Shown here: positions 29,496 through 37,618 of the stretch, piece after piece
How the letters are laid out: each line of letters begins with the position of its first letter
Numbering within the stretch: the stretch's first letter is position 1
Assembly: GCF_003315135.1 (NCBI RefSeq)
Contig: NZ_QNRK01000042.1
Span: 1-64,000, forward strand
From: Roseiarcus fermentans
GTDB lineage: Bacteria; Pseudomonadota; Alphaproteobacteria; Rhizobiales; Beijerinckiaceae
Length of the DNA: 64,000 nt
Direction: 5' to 3'
Program-made: the position numbers and the translations under genes
Notes under the pieces: generated by a model
What the model was told of the DNA's origin: nothing
Database searches by the model: none
Seen by the model: only the letters and a program-made list of their open reading frames with translations

Positions 29496-29939
29496 TCAGA
29501 ACTGGCTGTAGGAGACCGATCCGCCGACGCTCGACGGGTGGCCGCCGGTCAGGCCGTCCCCGGTCATGACGGCGCACAAGGCGTTGCCGGCGGGGACGAT
29601 GAAGAGGACTGCGCCGCCGTTGCCCTTGGCGAGCGTCTGGTAGCCGCCGGACGCCCACGGGCCGGCCAGCACGGTCGTTCCGGTGTCGCATGGGGTCGCG
29701 GCCGTCGTTCCATACGCGAGCGAGAACGATCCCACGCCGGCGAAGGCGAAGTCGAAGGCCGTGACGTAGATCGCCTTGCCGGTCGCGGCGGCGACGAGGG
29801 TCGTGGCGAGCGTCGATTCGGTCGAAAGGCTGATCGCGGCCGAGGCCTGCGTCTGGATCCCTTCCGGGATGACGGTCGCGGACGCCGGCGCGAGGCCGAG
29901 CGCGAGGGCGGCGGAGGCGAGAAGAAGCGCGCGCGTCAT
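29496..29939 (-). CDS. Phage protein with Sec signal peptide
   Basis: A 147-residue protein starting with a signal peptide (MTRALLLASAALALGLAPAS, then ATVIPEG). The mature part is beta-rich (KAIYVTAFDFAFAGVGSFSL) and contains two cysteines that could form a disulfide. It overlaps the upstream gene by ATGA (29936-29939). A signal peptide is not expected on a virion protein. No family is recognised. Confidence 0.72.
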   Translation of the reverse strand: MTRALLLASAALALGLAPASATVIPEGIQTQASAAISLSTESTLATTLVAAATGKAIYVTAFDFAFAGVGSFSLAYGTTAATPCDTGTTVLAGPWASGGYQTLAKGNGGAVLFIVPAGNALCAVMTGDGLTGGHPSSVGGSVSYSQF

Positions 29940-30664
29940 TGCATCCACCACGAGTTCGAGCCTGCGCCGAGGGTCACGGACTGGCCCCGGGCGGTGAGGA
30001 GGAGGCCGCCCGCGTCGCCGTTGACGGTCCCGACGATCTGGATGTTCGGGGCGAACGAGCCGGTCGCGTCGGTGATCACGACGGGACCGCCGGCCGAGAG
30101 ATCCGGCAGCGTCAGGACAGCGCCCGCCGTCTCGATCAGCCACCAGCCGGGGCCGGGGAGCGTGATCGTGGAATCGGTCACGACGTTCGGGCGCGCGGCG
30201 AAGGCGGACGTGATCGCGGCGAGCGCCGCGGTCTCGGCGCCCGGCACGGCGTTGACGGCCGACAGCAGGTTCTGGCTCGGCGAGGCGACCTGTTGCAGCG
30301 CGATCGGCGACGAGGCGCCCCAATAGACCGAGAGCGACGAGGTCGCGCCCTGAAACACTTCGCGGGTGTAGGACCCGTCGCTCGCCGCGAGCCCGAGCGG
30401 GTAGACGCCGAGCCAGTCCGTCTTCGACGAGGCCGGCCAGAAGACGGACAAAATGTTGCTCGCGGCGCCGGCGATGGTCAGGCCGCCGCCGGCGGCGCTG
30501 GTCAGCGTGGCGACGGTCCCGACCGAGAGGGCGAAGCCGATCCCGGTCAGCGGCAGCGGCGTCACGCCGTCGGCCAGCGTGAAGGTCAGGGCGAAGCCGA
30601 GGTCCTCGTCGGTCGAGACGCCGAGCGTCGCCTTGTAGAGCGGGAGGGCGTTGACGTTGCTCAT
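29936..30664 (-). CDS. Putative tail-associated structural protein
   Basis: A 242-residue beta-rich protein. The N-terminal third (LGFALTFTLADGVTPLPLTG, then FALSVG) resembles the N-terminal domain of phage baseplate upper proteins (BppU-like). The rest has WWLIETAGAVLTLPD and a C-terminal Ser/Gly/Thr-rich beta domain. It lies among fibre genes. The assignment is by position and composition. Confidence 0.6.
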   Translation of the reverse strand: MSNVNALPLYKATLGVSTDEDLGFALTFTLADGVTPLPLTGIGFALSVGTVATLTSAAGGGLTIAGAASNILSVFWPASSKTDWLGVYPLGLAASDGSYTREVFQGATSSLSVYWGASSPIALQQVASPSQNLLSAVNAVPGAETAALAAITSAFAARPNVVTDSTITLPGPGWWLIETAGAVLTLPDLSAGGPVVITDATGSFAPNIQIVGTVNGDAGGLLLTARGQSVTLGAGSNSWWMQ

Positions 30665-30674
30665 TCAGGTCCCC

Positions 30675-31505
30675 TCACCGGAAATATTCGACGTCGAGGG
30701 TCCCGGTCGCGCTGAACGCCCGGAAGGCGGCCACGACCAGCGGTCCTGAGAGGGCGACGCAGGCGCCCGCCGCGAGCGGCATCCCGGCCGAGGCGGACGG
30801 CGTCGAGCCGTCGGTCGTGTATTCCACCTCGGCGGTCCGGGCGCAGATCGTCGCATAGGCCGCCCCGCTCGGGACGGTGAGCGCCTTCGCCGAGGTCGGC
30901 GCGAGGCCGTGCTGTCCGGCGCCGGAGAAGGGCGTGTAGCCGTAGGGGCCGACCGTGCCGATCGTGTTCGCGCCCGGCGCGATCCCGACCGTTCCGCCGG
31001 TCTGCTGCATCGGCGAGCCGAGCGCCGTCTTGACCGCCTGGACGCTCGCATCGAGCGCCCCGCCGTTGAGGGCCCCGAGGTTGACGGTCGGGGTCGCGGC
31101 GAACGCCGGCAGCGTTCCGGAAATGCCGAAGCTCAGATTGGCGATCGAGCCGATCGTGTTCGCGCCCGCGCCGAGGACAGGGTTGTCCGAGGCGCCGAGC
31201 GTCCACGAGCGGCCGAGCGCGCCCGAGACCGGGAGCGGGACGCCCCCCATCACGCCCTGGACGCCGAGCGCCTGCGCGGCGCTCGTGCCGGCTGCGCTGT
31301 CGAGAACCGCGCCGCCGGAGCCGAGGATGTCGACATTGCCGATCACGATCGCGCCGCCGCCGAGCGCTGTCGCGCGCGCGATCGAGCCCGGCGTCGTCTG
31401 CGCCGGGGCGGGCTGCGCGGAGAGCGCAAACAGCGCCGCGGCGCAGGCCCACATCCATGGCTCGAGGAGGCCGCCGATCCGGGCGGCGAACAGGGCGAGC
31501 CTCAT
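30675..31505 (-). CDS. Exported fibre-like protein with duplicated C-terminal domain
   Basis: A 276-residue protein: a long hydrophobic N-terminal signal (ending ALFALSAQPAPAQ), then a Gly/Ala/Thr-rich repeat region with ANTIGSI and ANTIGTV motifs, and a C-terminal domain (about 205-276) with PSGAAYATICARTAEVEYTT, MPLAAGACVALSGP and a final GTLDVEYFR. That last domain is duplicated as the separate 107-residue gene just upstream. The function is unknown; it may be an exported adhesin or fibre tip. Confidence 0.7.
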   Translation of the reverse strand: MRLALFAARIGGLLEPWMWACAAALFALSAQPAPAQTTPGSIARATALGGGAIVIGNVDILGSGGAVLDSAAGTSAAQALGVQGVMGGVPLPVSGALGRSWTLGASDNPVLGAGANTIGSIANLSFGISGTLPAFAATPTVNLGALNGGALDASVQAVKTALGSPMQQTGGTVGIAPGANTIGTVGPYGYTPFSGAGQHGLAPTSAKALTVPSGAAYATICARTAEVEYTTDGSTPSASAGMPLAAGACVALSGPLVVAAFRAFSATGTLDVEYFR

Positions 31506-31825
31506 CGGAAATACTCGACGTCGAGGCTTCCGGCCGCGACCGCGCGGAAGGCCGACAGCACCGCCGGGCCGGAGAGCGCGACGCATTCGCCGGCAGGGAG
31601 CGGCATGCCGATGCGGCCGGACGGGACCGTGACGCCGTCGGTGGTGAAGCGCGCGGGCGCGCCCTCGGCGCAGACGGTCGCGAAAGCCGCGCCGTCCGGA
31701 ATGCTGAGCACAATCGGGCCGAAGCCGCCGATCCCGTACTGGCCGGGAGCGACGGGCGTCATCTCGGCGCGGGCTTCGCCCACGCCCTGCGCCAGCAGGA
31801 GACACGCGAAAACGAGATAGCGCAT
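31502..31825 (-). CDS. Exported single-domain paralogue of the neighbouring fibre C-terminus
   Basis: A 107-residue protein with a signal peptide (MRYLVFACLLLAQGVGEARA) and one domain: IPDGAAFATVCAEGAPARFT, MPLPAGECVALSGP, closing GSLDVEYFR. Nearly every motif is shared with the C-terminal domain of the 276-residue gene downstream, with which it overlaps by ATGA. This shows tandem domain duplication. Confidence 0.75.
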   Translation of the reverse strand: MRYLVFACLLLAQGVGEARAEMTPVAPGQYGIGGFGPIVLSIPDGAAFATVCAEGAPARFTTDGVTVPSGRIGMPLPAGECVALSGPAVLSAFRAVAAGSLDVEYFR

Positions 31826-31839
31826 GCGGAAAACTCCGG

Positions 31840-32673
31840 TTACGAGGACGACGGGTTGCAGAAGGCCAGATGGATCGAGAGCCGGACCGCGCCGGCGGTG
31901 AAGTTGCCGCCGGCCGGCGTCAGCGTCAGATTCGCGAGCGAATAGTTCGCGGTCGGCCCGATCAGCCCGTAATTCGCCGAGCCTGCCGGCAGCGAGAGGC
32001 CGGAGCCGAAGGTCGAGGAGGATCCGCCCGGGCCGTTCCATCCGACCGAATAGGAGGTTGCGCCCGTGATCGTGGTCGTGACGTAGGCGCCGACCGAAAA
32101 CACGATGCAGTTGGCCGGAACGACGTTCGACAGCGTGACCAGCGCGCCGCTCAGAGCGCCCGACGTGATCTCGAGCACGGCGAATTGCATTGAGGCGCCG
32201 TGCGGGGCCTGCGCGGCGAGGAAGGAGTCTGTCACCGTCCAGGCGTTCGACCCGTTCGATTCGAGCGCGAGGAAGCCGTAGGGGACATTGACCGCGATCG
32301 AGGTCACGCCGCCGCCGATCGTGTCCGATCCGGCGCGCTGGACCGTGATCGTGTTGGTGGTCGAGCAGGACCCGGACTCGTCGATCACAAGCAGGCGCTC
32401 GCCGACCGGGAAGGCGGAGGCCGCCGGCAGGGTGTCGGTCACGGCGCCCGAAAGTGTCGTGTGCGCGATGATCCGGTCCGTCCCGAGGATGGTCGTTCCG
32501 GAGGCCGCCAGCGCCCGGCGCTGCGCCATGGCGACCGACCAGCCGCCCGCGGTCGCACCGTCGCCGACGTAAAGCTTGTAGTAGGTTGTGTCGACGGCGA
32601 GTTCGCCTTGCGCGGGCGTGAAGGTGGCGACGCTCGCGGCCGTGCCGCGCCTAAGCTGTAGCTGTTCGCTCAT
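31840..32673 (-). CDS. Tail fibre protein
   Basis: A 277-residue protein whose first 40 residues are a classic phage fibre N-terminal domain (QLRRGTAASVATFTPAQGEL, then YYKLYVGDG), as in major tropism determinant and hyaluronidase-type fibres. A beta-rich Ser/Thr/Gly body follows, with a receptor-facing C-terminus probable. It begins directly after the tail-tip gene stop. Confidence 0.85.
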   Translation of the reverse strand: MSEQLQLRRGTAASVATFTPAQGELAVDTTYYKLYVGDGATAGGWSVAMAQRRALAASGTTILGTDRIIAHTTLSGAVTDTLPAASAFPVGERLLVIDESGSCSTTNTITVQRAGSDTIGGGVTSIAVNVPYGFLALESNGSNAWTVTDSFLAAQAPHGASMQFAVLEITSGALSGALVTLSNVVPANCIVFSVGAYVTTTITGATSYSVGWNGPGGSSSTFGSGLSLPAGSANYGLIGPTANYSLANLTLTPAGGNFTAGAVRLSIHLAFCNPSSS

Positions 32674-35205
32674 TTATGGGGCAGTCCCGAGGTTAACGGT
32701 TTGCGTGACGACAATCGTGATCTGGCCGAAGTCGTCGAAGACGGTCGCGGCGCCTGTCACCGGGCCGAGATCGACCGCCGATCCTGAGAGGAGTTGCGTC
32801 GCGATCGGGTCCGAAAGCGTGATGACGCCCAGGTCGATGATGCTGGCGACGCCGCCGCCCAGGACGCCGAAATCGTCGCTCAGCGTCGGCGACGCATTGA
32901 CCGCGCCGAGATCCAGCGGCGCGCCGCTCAAAAGCTGCGCCGCGATCGGGTCGGAGGTTCCCGTCGCCGCGAAGGTATAGGCTGTGCAATTCGCAAGCGA
33001 CTGGACGCCGCCGCCGAAGGCGTTGAAGCTCTGGAACTTCACATAAAGCGTCCGGCCGATCAGGTTTTGCGGCAACGTGTATTGAAAAACCGCGCTGTCG
33101 AGGCGCGCAAACGGGGCGCCTGTGCCATGCGCGGCTGCGTTTGTCCCGCCCATGCCGCGCTGCAAGCCGGTCAGGCTGTAGGCGTTCGCGCCGGTCAGCG
33201 CAGCGTTTTGATAGGCGACGAGTTCGCCGTCGATCAGCGAAAGCGTGCCGCCGGCCTGCGCCGCGGCCTGGGAGGTCCCGGTCAAGGTCCCGCCGCTTTC
33301 GGTGAGCGAGACGGCGAGCGTGTCGGTCGAATCCCATCCGCTCGCGCTTGGCAGCGGCGCGGTCAGGAAGCCTTGGCGCAGCGGCGCATCGAGCGTCGCG
33401 ATCTGCGAGAAATTGACCCCGTCGACCGAGAGCCAGACATAGGCCCCGCCCCATTGCATCGTCTGGCCGTATTGACCGGAGGCCCCGAGCCAGAGTTGCG
33501 GGACGCCGCCCGTGATCGTGGTCGGCGGCTCAAAGACGAGCGGCGTGTTGACGCCCCAGGCTGGCGCTCCGAACGACGGCAGCGCCGAGCCGGCGCCCGC
33601 GGATGGGTTATAGGCCGGGCTCGAAACGCCGGTCACAAGCTCCTCGGCAACGACGGTCAGGAGGCCCTTGTCGTCTTCGTCGATGCTGATGATTCGGACG
33701 GGATAGTTCGAAAGCCCAAGGTTGGCGTCCGTCAGCGTGACAATGTCCATCGGGTCGAGAAGGCAGAACTCCCACGACAGTTTGAAGGTGAACTTGGCGC
33801 GGACGTAGAGCTCGCGTTGTAGGAGTGTTTGCGCGACGAGCGGGCCGATGGTGAATTCGTCGCAAATCTCGTGCGCCTGAATGACCGGACCGACCCGCGG
33901 GCCGAACTGTTCAATCATCGCCTGGTCGCGCGCCTCGACAGGGACCGGCGAATACCGATTTGACCGGCTCGAAACTTCGATGCGCTGGATCGTCGGCAGG
34001 CTGAAAATGTCGACCCGCTCGACCTGCAGCGGGTCCTTGTTGCCCCGCTCGTCCACGAAATTGTTGTCGCCGATCGCATAGGCCGGCGTCAGATTCGGGA
34101 CAAAGCTTGTGACCGTCTGGACGGTATAGGTGACGATGACGGCCAAGCCCTCGTCGGGCGGCGCGAAATAATAGGTCCCGTTCACGCAACCATAGGTTCC
34201 GGCCGCGGTCGGGATGGTGACGCCCGGCAGGAAGGTCAGCGCGGCGCCGGTCGAAGCATATTTGACCCCGCCGTCGCTGGCGAACTGCGCGGGCGACGAG
34301 ACCGGGACTTGCGCCGGGATCTGCGGCTCGCTGGTCGAGTTGGGCGGAATCGGCGTCGGAATGGTGAATTGCGCCGTGATCGTGCTCGATGAGCCCGAGC
34401 CGATCGAGGAATCGCCGTAGGGAACGAACGACAGCATCCCGCCCGACCACACGGCCGCGCAGTTGCAGATTTGCAGCCAGCGCGTGAGGATCGAGGAGGC
34501 TTGTTCCTGCGACGTCAGGACCGGCGAGAAGCAAATCCCCAGCGCCTTGCAATAGGTCTGTAGGCTCGAATCGCCGCCCGAGCCGAACAGCGTCGCGCCG
34601 TTTATCATCGCGGACGGGAAGGTCGCGCCGTTCAAGCCCGCGACGCCATATTGCCCGTTGGTCAGAAAGTCGTTGATGACCTGGGCCGGATCGGCGTCGA
34701 TCCCGTTGACGCCGGTCCCGGCAAGGATCCCCTGGACCTCGAAATTATGGTTTCCGAGCGAGCCGGAATCGCCGAGGTTGTAGTAGAGGGCCGCGACGAA
34801 GGCCGTTCCCTGGTAAGCGAGCAATTGGCTCGTCGACACCGCCTCGAAGCCCGCCCACACGCCTTGCGGCGTAGAACCGTTGTAAAAGGTCAGGCCGAGC
34901 CACTGATAGAGGTAAAGGCTTTGGTCTTTGTAGACGGTCAGAAGATTAACCGGCCCCTCGCACAGCGCCATGGCGACGTTGACGTTGTAGTTATAGCCGG
35001 AAATCTGCGACCCGCCGCCCTTGCCTCCCCCTCCGCCGCTGGCATGAAGCGGGGTGGCGATAAAGTCCGTGTACCAGATGACGTTTCCGCCGACTTTGCC
35101 CTGCCCCCAGACAATCGGAATCGGCAGCGTCGAGACGGATGTCTGGATCTGCAGGCCGGTGTAATCCGGCTTGACCTGGTTGCGGTTGCCGCGGAGGAAG
35201 CCCAC
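32674..35205 (-). CDS. Tail tip / host-specificity protein (Phage-tail_3, GTA gp15-like)
   Basis: An 843-residue central tail-tip protein. The Phage-tail_3 region is visible in the middle: TIQRIEVSSRSNRYSPVPVE, QLLQ-like TLLQRELYVRAKFTFKLSWE, and DPMDIVTLTDANLGLSNYPV. The C-terminus (about 750-843) has a tandem repeat: SDPIAAQLLSGAPLDLG...DDFG is copied as SDPIATQLLSGSAVDLG...DDFG. It anchors the fibre encoded downstream. The order DUF2460, DUF2163, NlpC/P60, this protein parallels GTA gp12-gp15. Confidence 0.88.
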   Translation of the reverse strand: MGFLRGNRNQVKPDYTGLQIQTSVSTLPIPIVWGQGKVGGNVIWYTDFIATPLHASGGGGGKGGGSQISGYNYNVNVAMALCEGPVNLLTVYKDQSLYLYQWLGLTFYNGSTPQGVWAGFEAVSTSQLLAYQGTAFVAALYYNLGDSGSLGNHNFEVQGILAGTGVNGIDADPAQVINDFLTNGQYGVAGLNGATFPSAMINGATLFGSGGDSSLQTYCKALGICFSPVLTSQEQASSILTRWLQICNCAAVWSGGMLSFVPYGDSSIGSGSSSTITAQFTIPTPIPPNSTSEPQIPAQVPVSSPAQFASDGGVKYASTGAALTFLPGVTIPTAAGTYGCVNGTYYFAPPDEGLAVIVTYTVQTVTSFVPNLTPAYAIGDNNFVDERGNKDPLQVERVDIFSLPTIQRIEVSSRSNRYSPVPVEARDQAMIEQFGPRVGPVIQAHEICDEFTIGPLVAQTLLQRELYVRAKFTFKLSWEFCLLDPMDIVTLTDANLGLSNYPVRIISIDEDDKGLLTVVAEELVTGVSSPAYNPSAGAGSALPSFGAPAWGVNTPLVFEPPTTITGGVPQLWLGASGQYGQTMQWGGAYVWLSVDGVNFSQIATLDAPLRQGFLTAPLPSASGWDSTDTLAVSLTESGGTLTGTSQAAAQAGGTLSLIDGELVAYQNAALTGANAYSLTGLQRGMGGTNAAAHGTGAPFARLDSAVFQYTLPQNLIGRTLYVKFQSFNAFGGGVQSLANCTAYTFAATGTSDPIAAQLLSGAPLDLGAVNASPTLSDDFGVLGGGVASIIDLGVITLSDPIATQLLSGSAVDLGPVTGAATVFDDFGQITIVVTQTVNLGTAP

Positions 35206-35208
35206 GGA

Positions 35209-35655
35209 TCAGCCCCAATAGCTCGCGAATTTCGCGGTTTGCAGCCGGATTCCGAGTTCGCTGCGCTCCGGCTCGTCTTCGATCACGCGGCGCGCCGGCA
35301 TGAAGGCGTGGACCATCGTCAGCGGGTCGGTTTTGGTCACGATGCCCCCATGGGAAAAGCAGCGGCCGAAGCGAAACAGGATGAAGTCGCCGGGCCCGAC
35401 CGAGGCACGCGGGATCTCGCGCGAGCGGGCCAGGAGAAGGGTCAAATAGCGTTCCTCGCCGTTGTGGAGCATCCAATCGGGCGAGTAGGGCCGCGGGTCG
35501 AAGGGCTCGATGAGGCCAAGGTCGACGTAGACGCGCACCAAGAGCATGGCGCAGTCGACGCCCACGCCCCTGATGTCGCCAAGGTGATGGTAGGGCGTCC
35601 CGAGCCACGCGCGGGCGGCCTCGACCACGGCCGCGCGGCCCTCTTCCTCGGTCAC
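35209..35655 (-). CDS. NlpC/P60 tail-tip peptidase
   Basis: A 148-residue NlpC/P60 cysteine peptidase: AWLGTPYHHLGDIRG, catalytic Cys in GVGVDCAMLLVRVY and catalytic His in CFSHGGIVT. In siphophages and GTA (gp14) this protein sits at the tail tip and helps local digestion of peptidoglycan during DNA entry. It overlaps the small gene upstream by ATGA-type spacing. Confidence 0.92.
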   Translation of the reverse strand: MTEEEGRAAVVEAARAWLGTPYHHLGDIRGVGVDCAMLLVRVYVDLGLIEPFDPRPYSPDWMLHNGEERYLTLLLARSREIPRASVGPGDFILFRFGRCFSHGGIVTKTDPLTMVHAFMPARRVIEDEPERSELGIRLQTAKFASYWG

Positions 35656-35846
35656 CTGAAGAGCCTCGCGCGAACGGCCGCGTCCTTCGCCTCGAGCAGT
35701 TTTCGGAGCGCGACGTTCCGTTCCGGATTGTCCGGGAGAGTCTCGGCGATCGACGTCGCGAGATCGCCGAACGGCTTGCTGACCGCCTTAAGATGAGGCG
35801 GCAGATGCGACCAGGCGAAGAACTGAAGAATGGGATCGTCGTTCAT
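35652..35846 (-). CDS. Small helical protein resembling the Acb2/Tad1 hairpin family
   Basis: A 64-residue protein: an N-terminal patch (FFAWSHLPPHLKAVSKPFG), a helix (LATSIAETL), then the hallmark DNPERNVALRKLLEAKDAAV, RARLFR at the end. The layout (turn with Pro, paired helices, an R-x-x-ALxKLxEAxxxAxRA pattern) is like the Acb2/Tad1 hairpin proteins that sequester cyclic nucleotides to block CBASS or Thoeris. This resemblance is from memory and not tested. Its position in the tail operon between DUF2163 and NlpC/P60 genes would suit an early host-takeover gene less well. Start at 35846. Confidence 0.6.
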   Translation of the reverse strand: MNDDPILQFFAWSHLPPHLKAVSKPFGDLATSIAETLPDNPERNVALRKLLEAKDAAVRARLFR

Positions 35847-35847
35847 G

Positions 35848-36945
35848 TCAGTAAGCCATCTCCGGAGGCGGCACGTAGGGGAAGCCGCGGAAGTTTGCGA
35901 GGTTGCCAAACACGTTCTGGCAGGTCGATTGCGTGTGATCGCAGCCGTAGTACACCGTGAAGGCGTCGCCGACGGTCGGGGCGAACGGCAGCGGGTACAT
36001 GAGGCCGAGCGAGGCCCCAGCGCTTACGCTCTTGACCGTCGAGCGCACGTTGGCGTTGGCGCCGGACGTCCAGACCAGCGAGCCGCCACGGTGGCCCGCG
36101 ACCGCGCCGGACCAAACGACGGTCGAGGCGTTCGATCCGCTCGCCGCCGTCCCGCTGGCCCCGAAGGTCCCGCGGGGAACGCCGCAGCCCGCATCGTACA
36201 GCGAATGAATGCACGTCGGCGAAAACAGGTTGCGCGGCATGTCGTAATCGAGGATCACGAGCGCGCTGGCGATGGTCACAGTCGCCATGGTCCGCCCGAC
36301 CTGGTCGACGGTCGAAATGAACCCCTTGAACATCGTCACGCCGCCGACGACCGAGCCGCCCGGCGAGGACATGAAGACCCGATCGCGCTGCACCGCGGCG
36401 CCGTCGAAAGCGCCATCGCGCAAGGCGATCAGGAACGGCGCGCCGTTGATGAGCATGGCCGGCGTGGCGGAGATCTGGATTTGCTGGCGGTCGACCTCGA
36501 GGCCGACATTGGCTTTCGATTTGAGGCCTTGCACGAGCGGCCCGGAGGCCGAGAAGACATAGCCGCCGTAAGGGATCGGCTGATCGTAGGACGTCCAGCG
36601 GTAGGCCGCGCCGGTCGACGTGGTGAAGGTGTAGCACTCGGCGAAGGCGATCGGGCTGTCCGGGTTCGCAATCGCCGAGCCGCCCGAGCCGATCAGCGGC
36701 CAGAGGGGATGCGTGCTGAACGCCACCGGGGAGCCAGATGAACCCACGCTGCCGTTCGAACTGTTCGATAGCGAATAGGTTCCTGCCCCGCCAGTCGTTC
36801 CGCCGGTCTGCCCCGTTACCGAAACCGCAACCGACAACAGGCCGCTATTGTTGAACAGTTGCCCCGTGCCGACCGTCCCGGATAGGACGGACGTCACTGT
36901 CAGGGTCGAGCCACTGATGTAGCCGAGGAAACTGTTGATCTTCAT
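35848..36945 (-). CDS. DUF2163 / BR0599 family tail protein (GTA gp13-like)
   Basis: A 365-residue protein. From about 100 it is DUF2163-like (SPIAFAECYTFTTSTGAAYRW through FKGFISTVDQVG). The C-terminal domain has the conserved cysteines CIHSLYDAGCGVPRG and YYGCDHTQSTCQNVFGN, the BR0599 zinc or disulfide knuckle. The first 80 residues (GYISGSTLTVTSVLSGTVG, then TGGAGTYSLS) are a beta module seen repeatedly in phage tail proteins and look like an insertion at the front. Its ATG overlaps the mini-gene stop. Confidence 0.88.
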   Translation of the reverse strand: MKINSFLGYISGSTLTVTSVLSGTVGTGQLFNNSGLLSVAVSVTGQTGGTTGGAGTYSLSNSSNGSVGSSGSPVAFSTHPLWPLIGSGGSAIANPDSPIAFAECYTFTTSTGAAYRWTSYDQPIPYGGYVFSASGPLVQGLKSKANVGLEVDRQQIQISATPAMLINGAPFLIALRDGAFDGAAVQRDRVFMSSPGGSVVGGVTMFKGFISTVDQVGRTMATVTIASALVILDYDMPRNLFSPTCIHSLYDAGCGVPRGTFGASGTAASGSNASTVVWSGAVAGHRGGSLVWTSGANANVRSTVKSVSAGASLGLMYPLPFAPTVGDAFTVYYGCDHTQSTCQNVFGNLANFRGFPYVPPPEMAY

Positions 36946-37001
36946 GCCGGGCGGCCCCGGCGAACGCTGGCAAAGGCAATCCCAACGAGGCCAATAAGCA
37001 T
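36942..37001 (-). CDS. 19-residue coupled mini-gene between two tail genes
   Basis: A start codon overlaps the DUF2460 gene stop (TAATG at 36999-37003), and the stop overlaps the DUF2163 start (ATGA at 36942-36945). The encoded peptide is MLIGLVGIAFASVRRGRPA, hydrophobic then basic. The perfect coupling on both sides argues that it is translated. Whether the peptide matters or only carries ribosomes to DUF2163 is unknown. Confidence 0.55.
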   Translation of the reverse strand: MLIGLVGIAFASVRRGRPA

Positions 37002-37618
37002 TATGACGCCCTCACGCTTCGGAAAGTGATCTTGTCGACCTTCCACAGGTTCGACATGAACTGCTCGAAGTCCATCGCGTCGTCGTCGAAACGGCACTGG
37101 AAGGCGAAGGTGAAGGTGGCCGTGATCGCCACGGCCGCGCCAGGCGCAACGGAGAAAACGAGGCTGTTCGGGGTCGTGAGCGACCATCCGGACGCCTGAT
37201 TGACGCCGTTCAAGTAGACGTTCGAAACCGCCGTCACCCAGCCGACCGGCTCGAGGAAGGCGCCCATGTAGCGCGCGAAGGTGAACGTGGTCGTTGTCCC
37301 GTCGCCGGTCCCGAGCGCGCCGGCGGTCACGCTGGAGTCGGTCGGATCGGTGAACAGGAATGTTCCATATTTGCCTTGAAGGCCGAGAAAGAAGCCGAGC
37401 AGCGCCTGTTGCGAGTTCGCGCCGAGGCCGGGAAACGCGGTCGCGGACGACGACAGCCCGTCGATCGTGACCTCGAAAGTCCAGATCGGGTTGACGTAAA
37501 GCGGGGTCCTGACCTCACGCCCGGAGGCGTGCGCGCCGATGATCGTGCTGAACGTCGGCTTCTTGTGGACCGACCAGCCGAGCCCGGCGAGGGTCGGGAA
37601 CGATGGAGGCGTGGTCAA
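37001..37618 (-). CDS. DUF2460 tail protein (GTA gp12-like)
   Basis: About 205 residues of the DUF2460 family: FPTLAGLGWSVHKKPTFSTI, ASGREVRTPLYVNPIWTFEV, FFLGLQGKYGTFLFTDPTD and the closing RFDDDAMDFEQFMSNLWKVD. A TTG at 37618 is the likely start because it overlaps the upstream stop (TTGA); upstream in-frame sequence is Arg-rich and not protein-like. It is paralogous to the C-terminal domain of the preceding gene. Confidence 0.82.
   Translation of the reverse strand: MTTPPSFPTLAGLGWSVHKKPTFSTIIGAHASGREVRTPLYVNPIWTFEVTIDGLSSSATAFPGLGANSQQALLGFFLGLQGKYGTFLFTDPTDSSVTAGALGTGDGTTTTFTFARYMGAFLEPVGWVTAVSNVYLNGVNQASGWSLTTPNSLVFSVAPGAAVAITATFTFAFQCRFDDDAMDFEQFMSNLWKVDKITFRSVRAS

Noticed and set aside
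28637-29569. A 310-codon plus-strand frame opposite the endolysin
   Set aside because: It overlaps the GH19 gene and a REP-like element; its product has the shadow composition.
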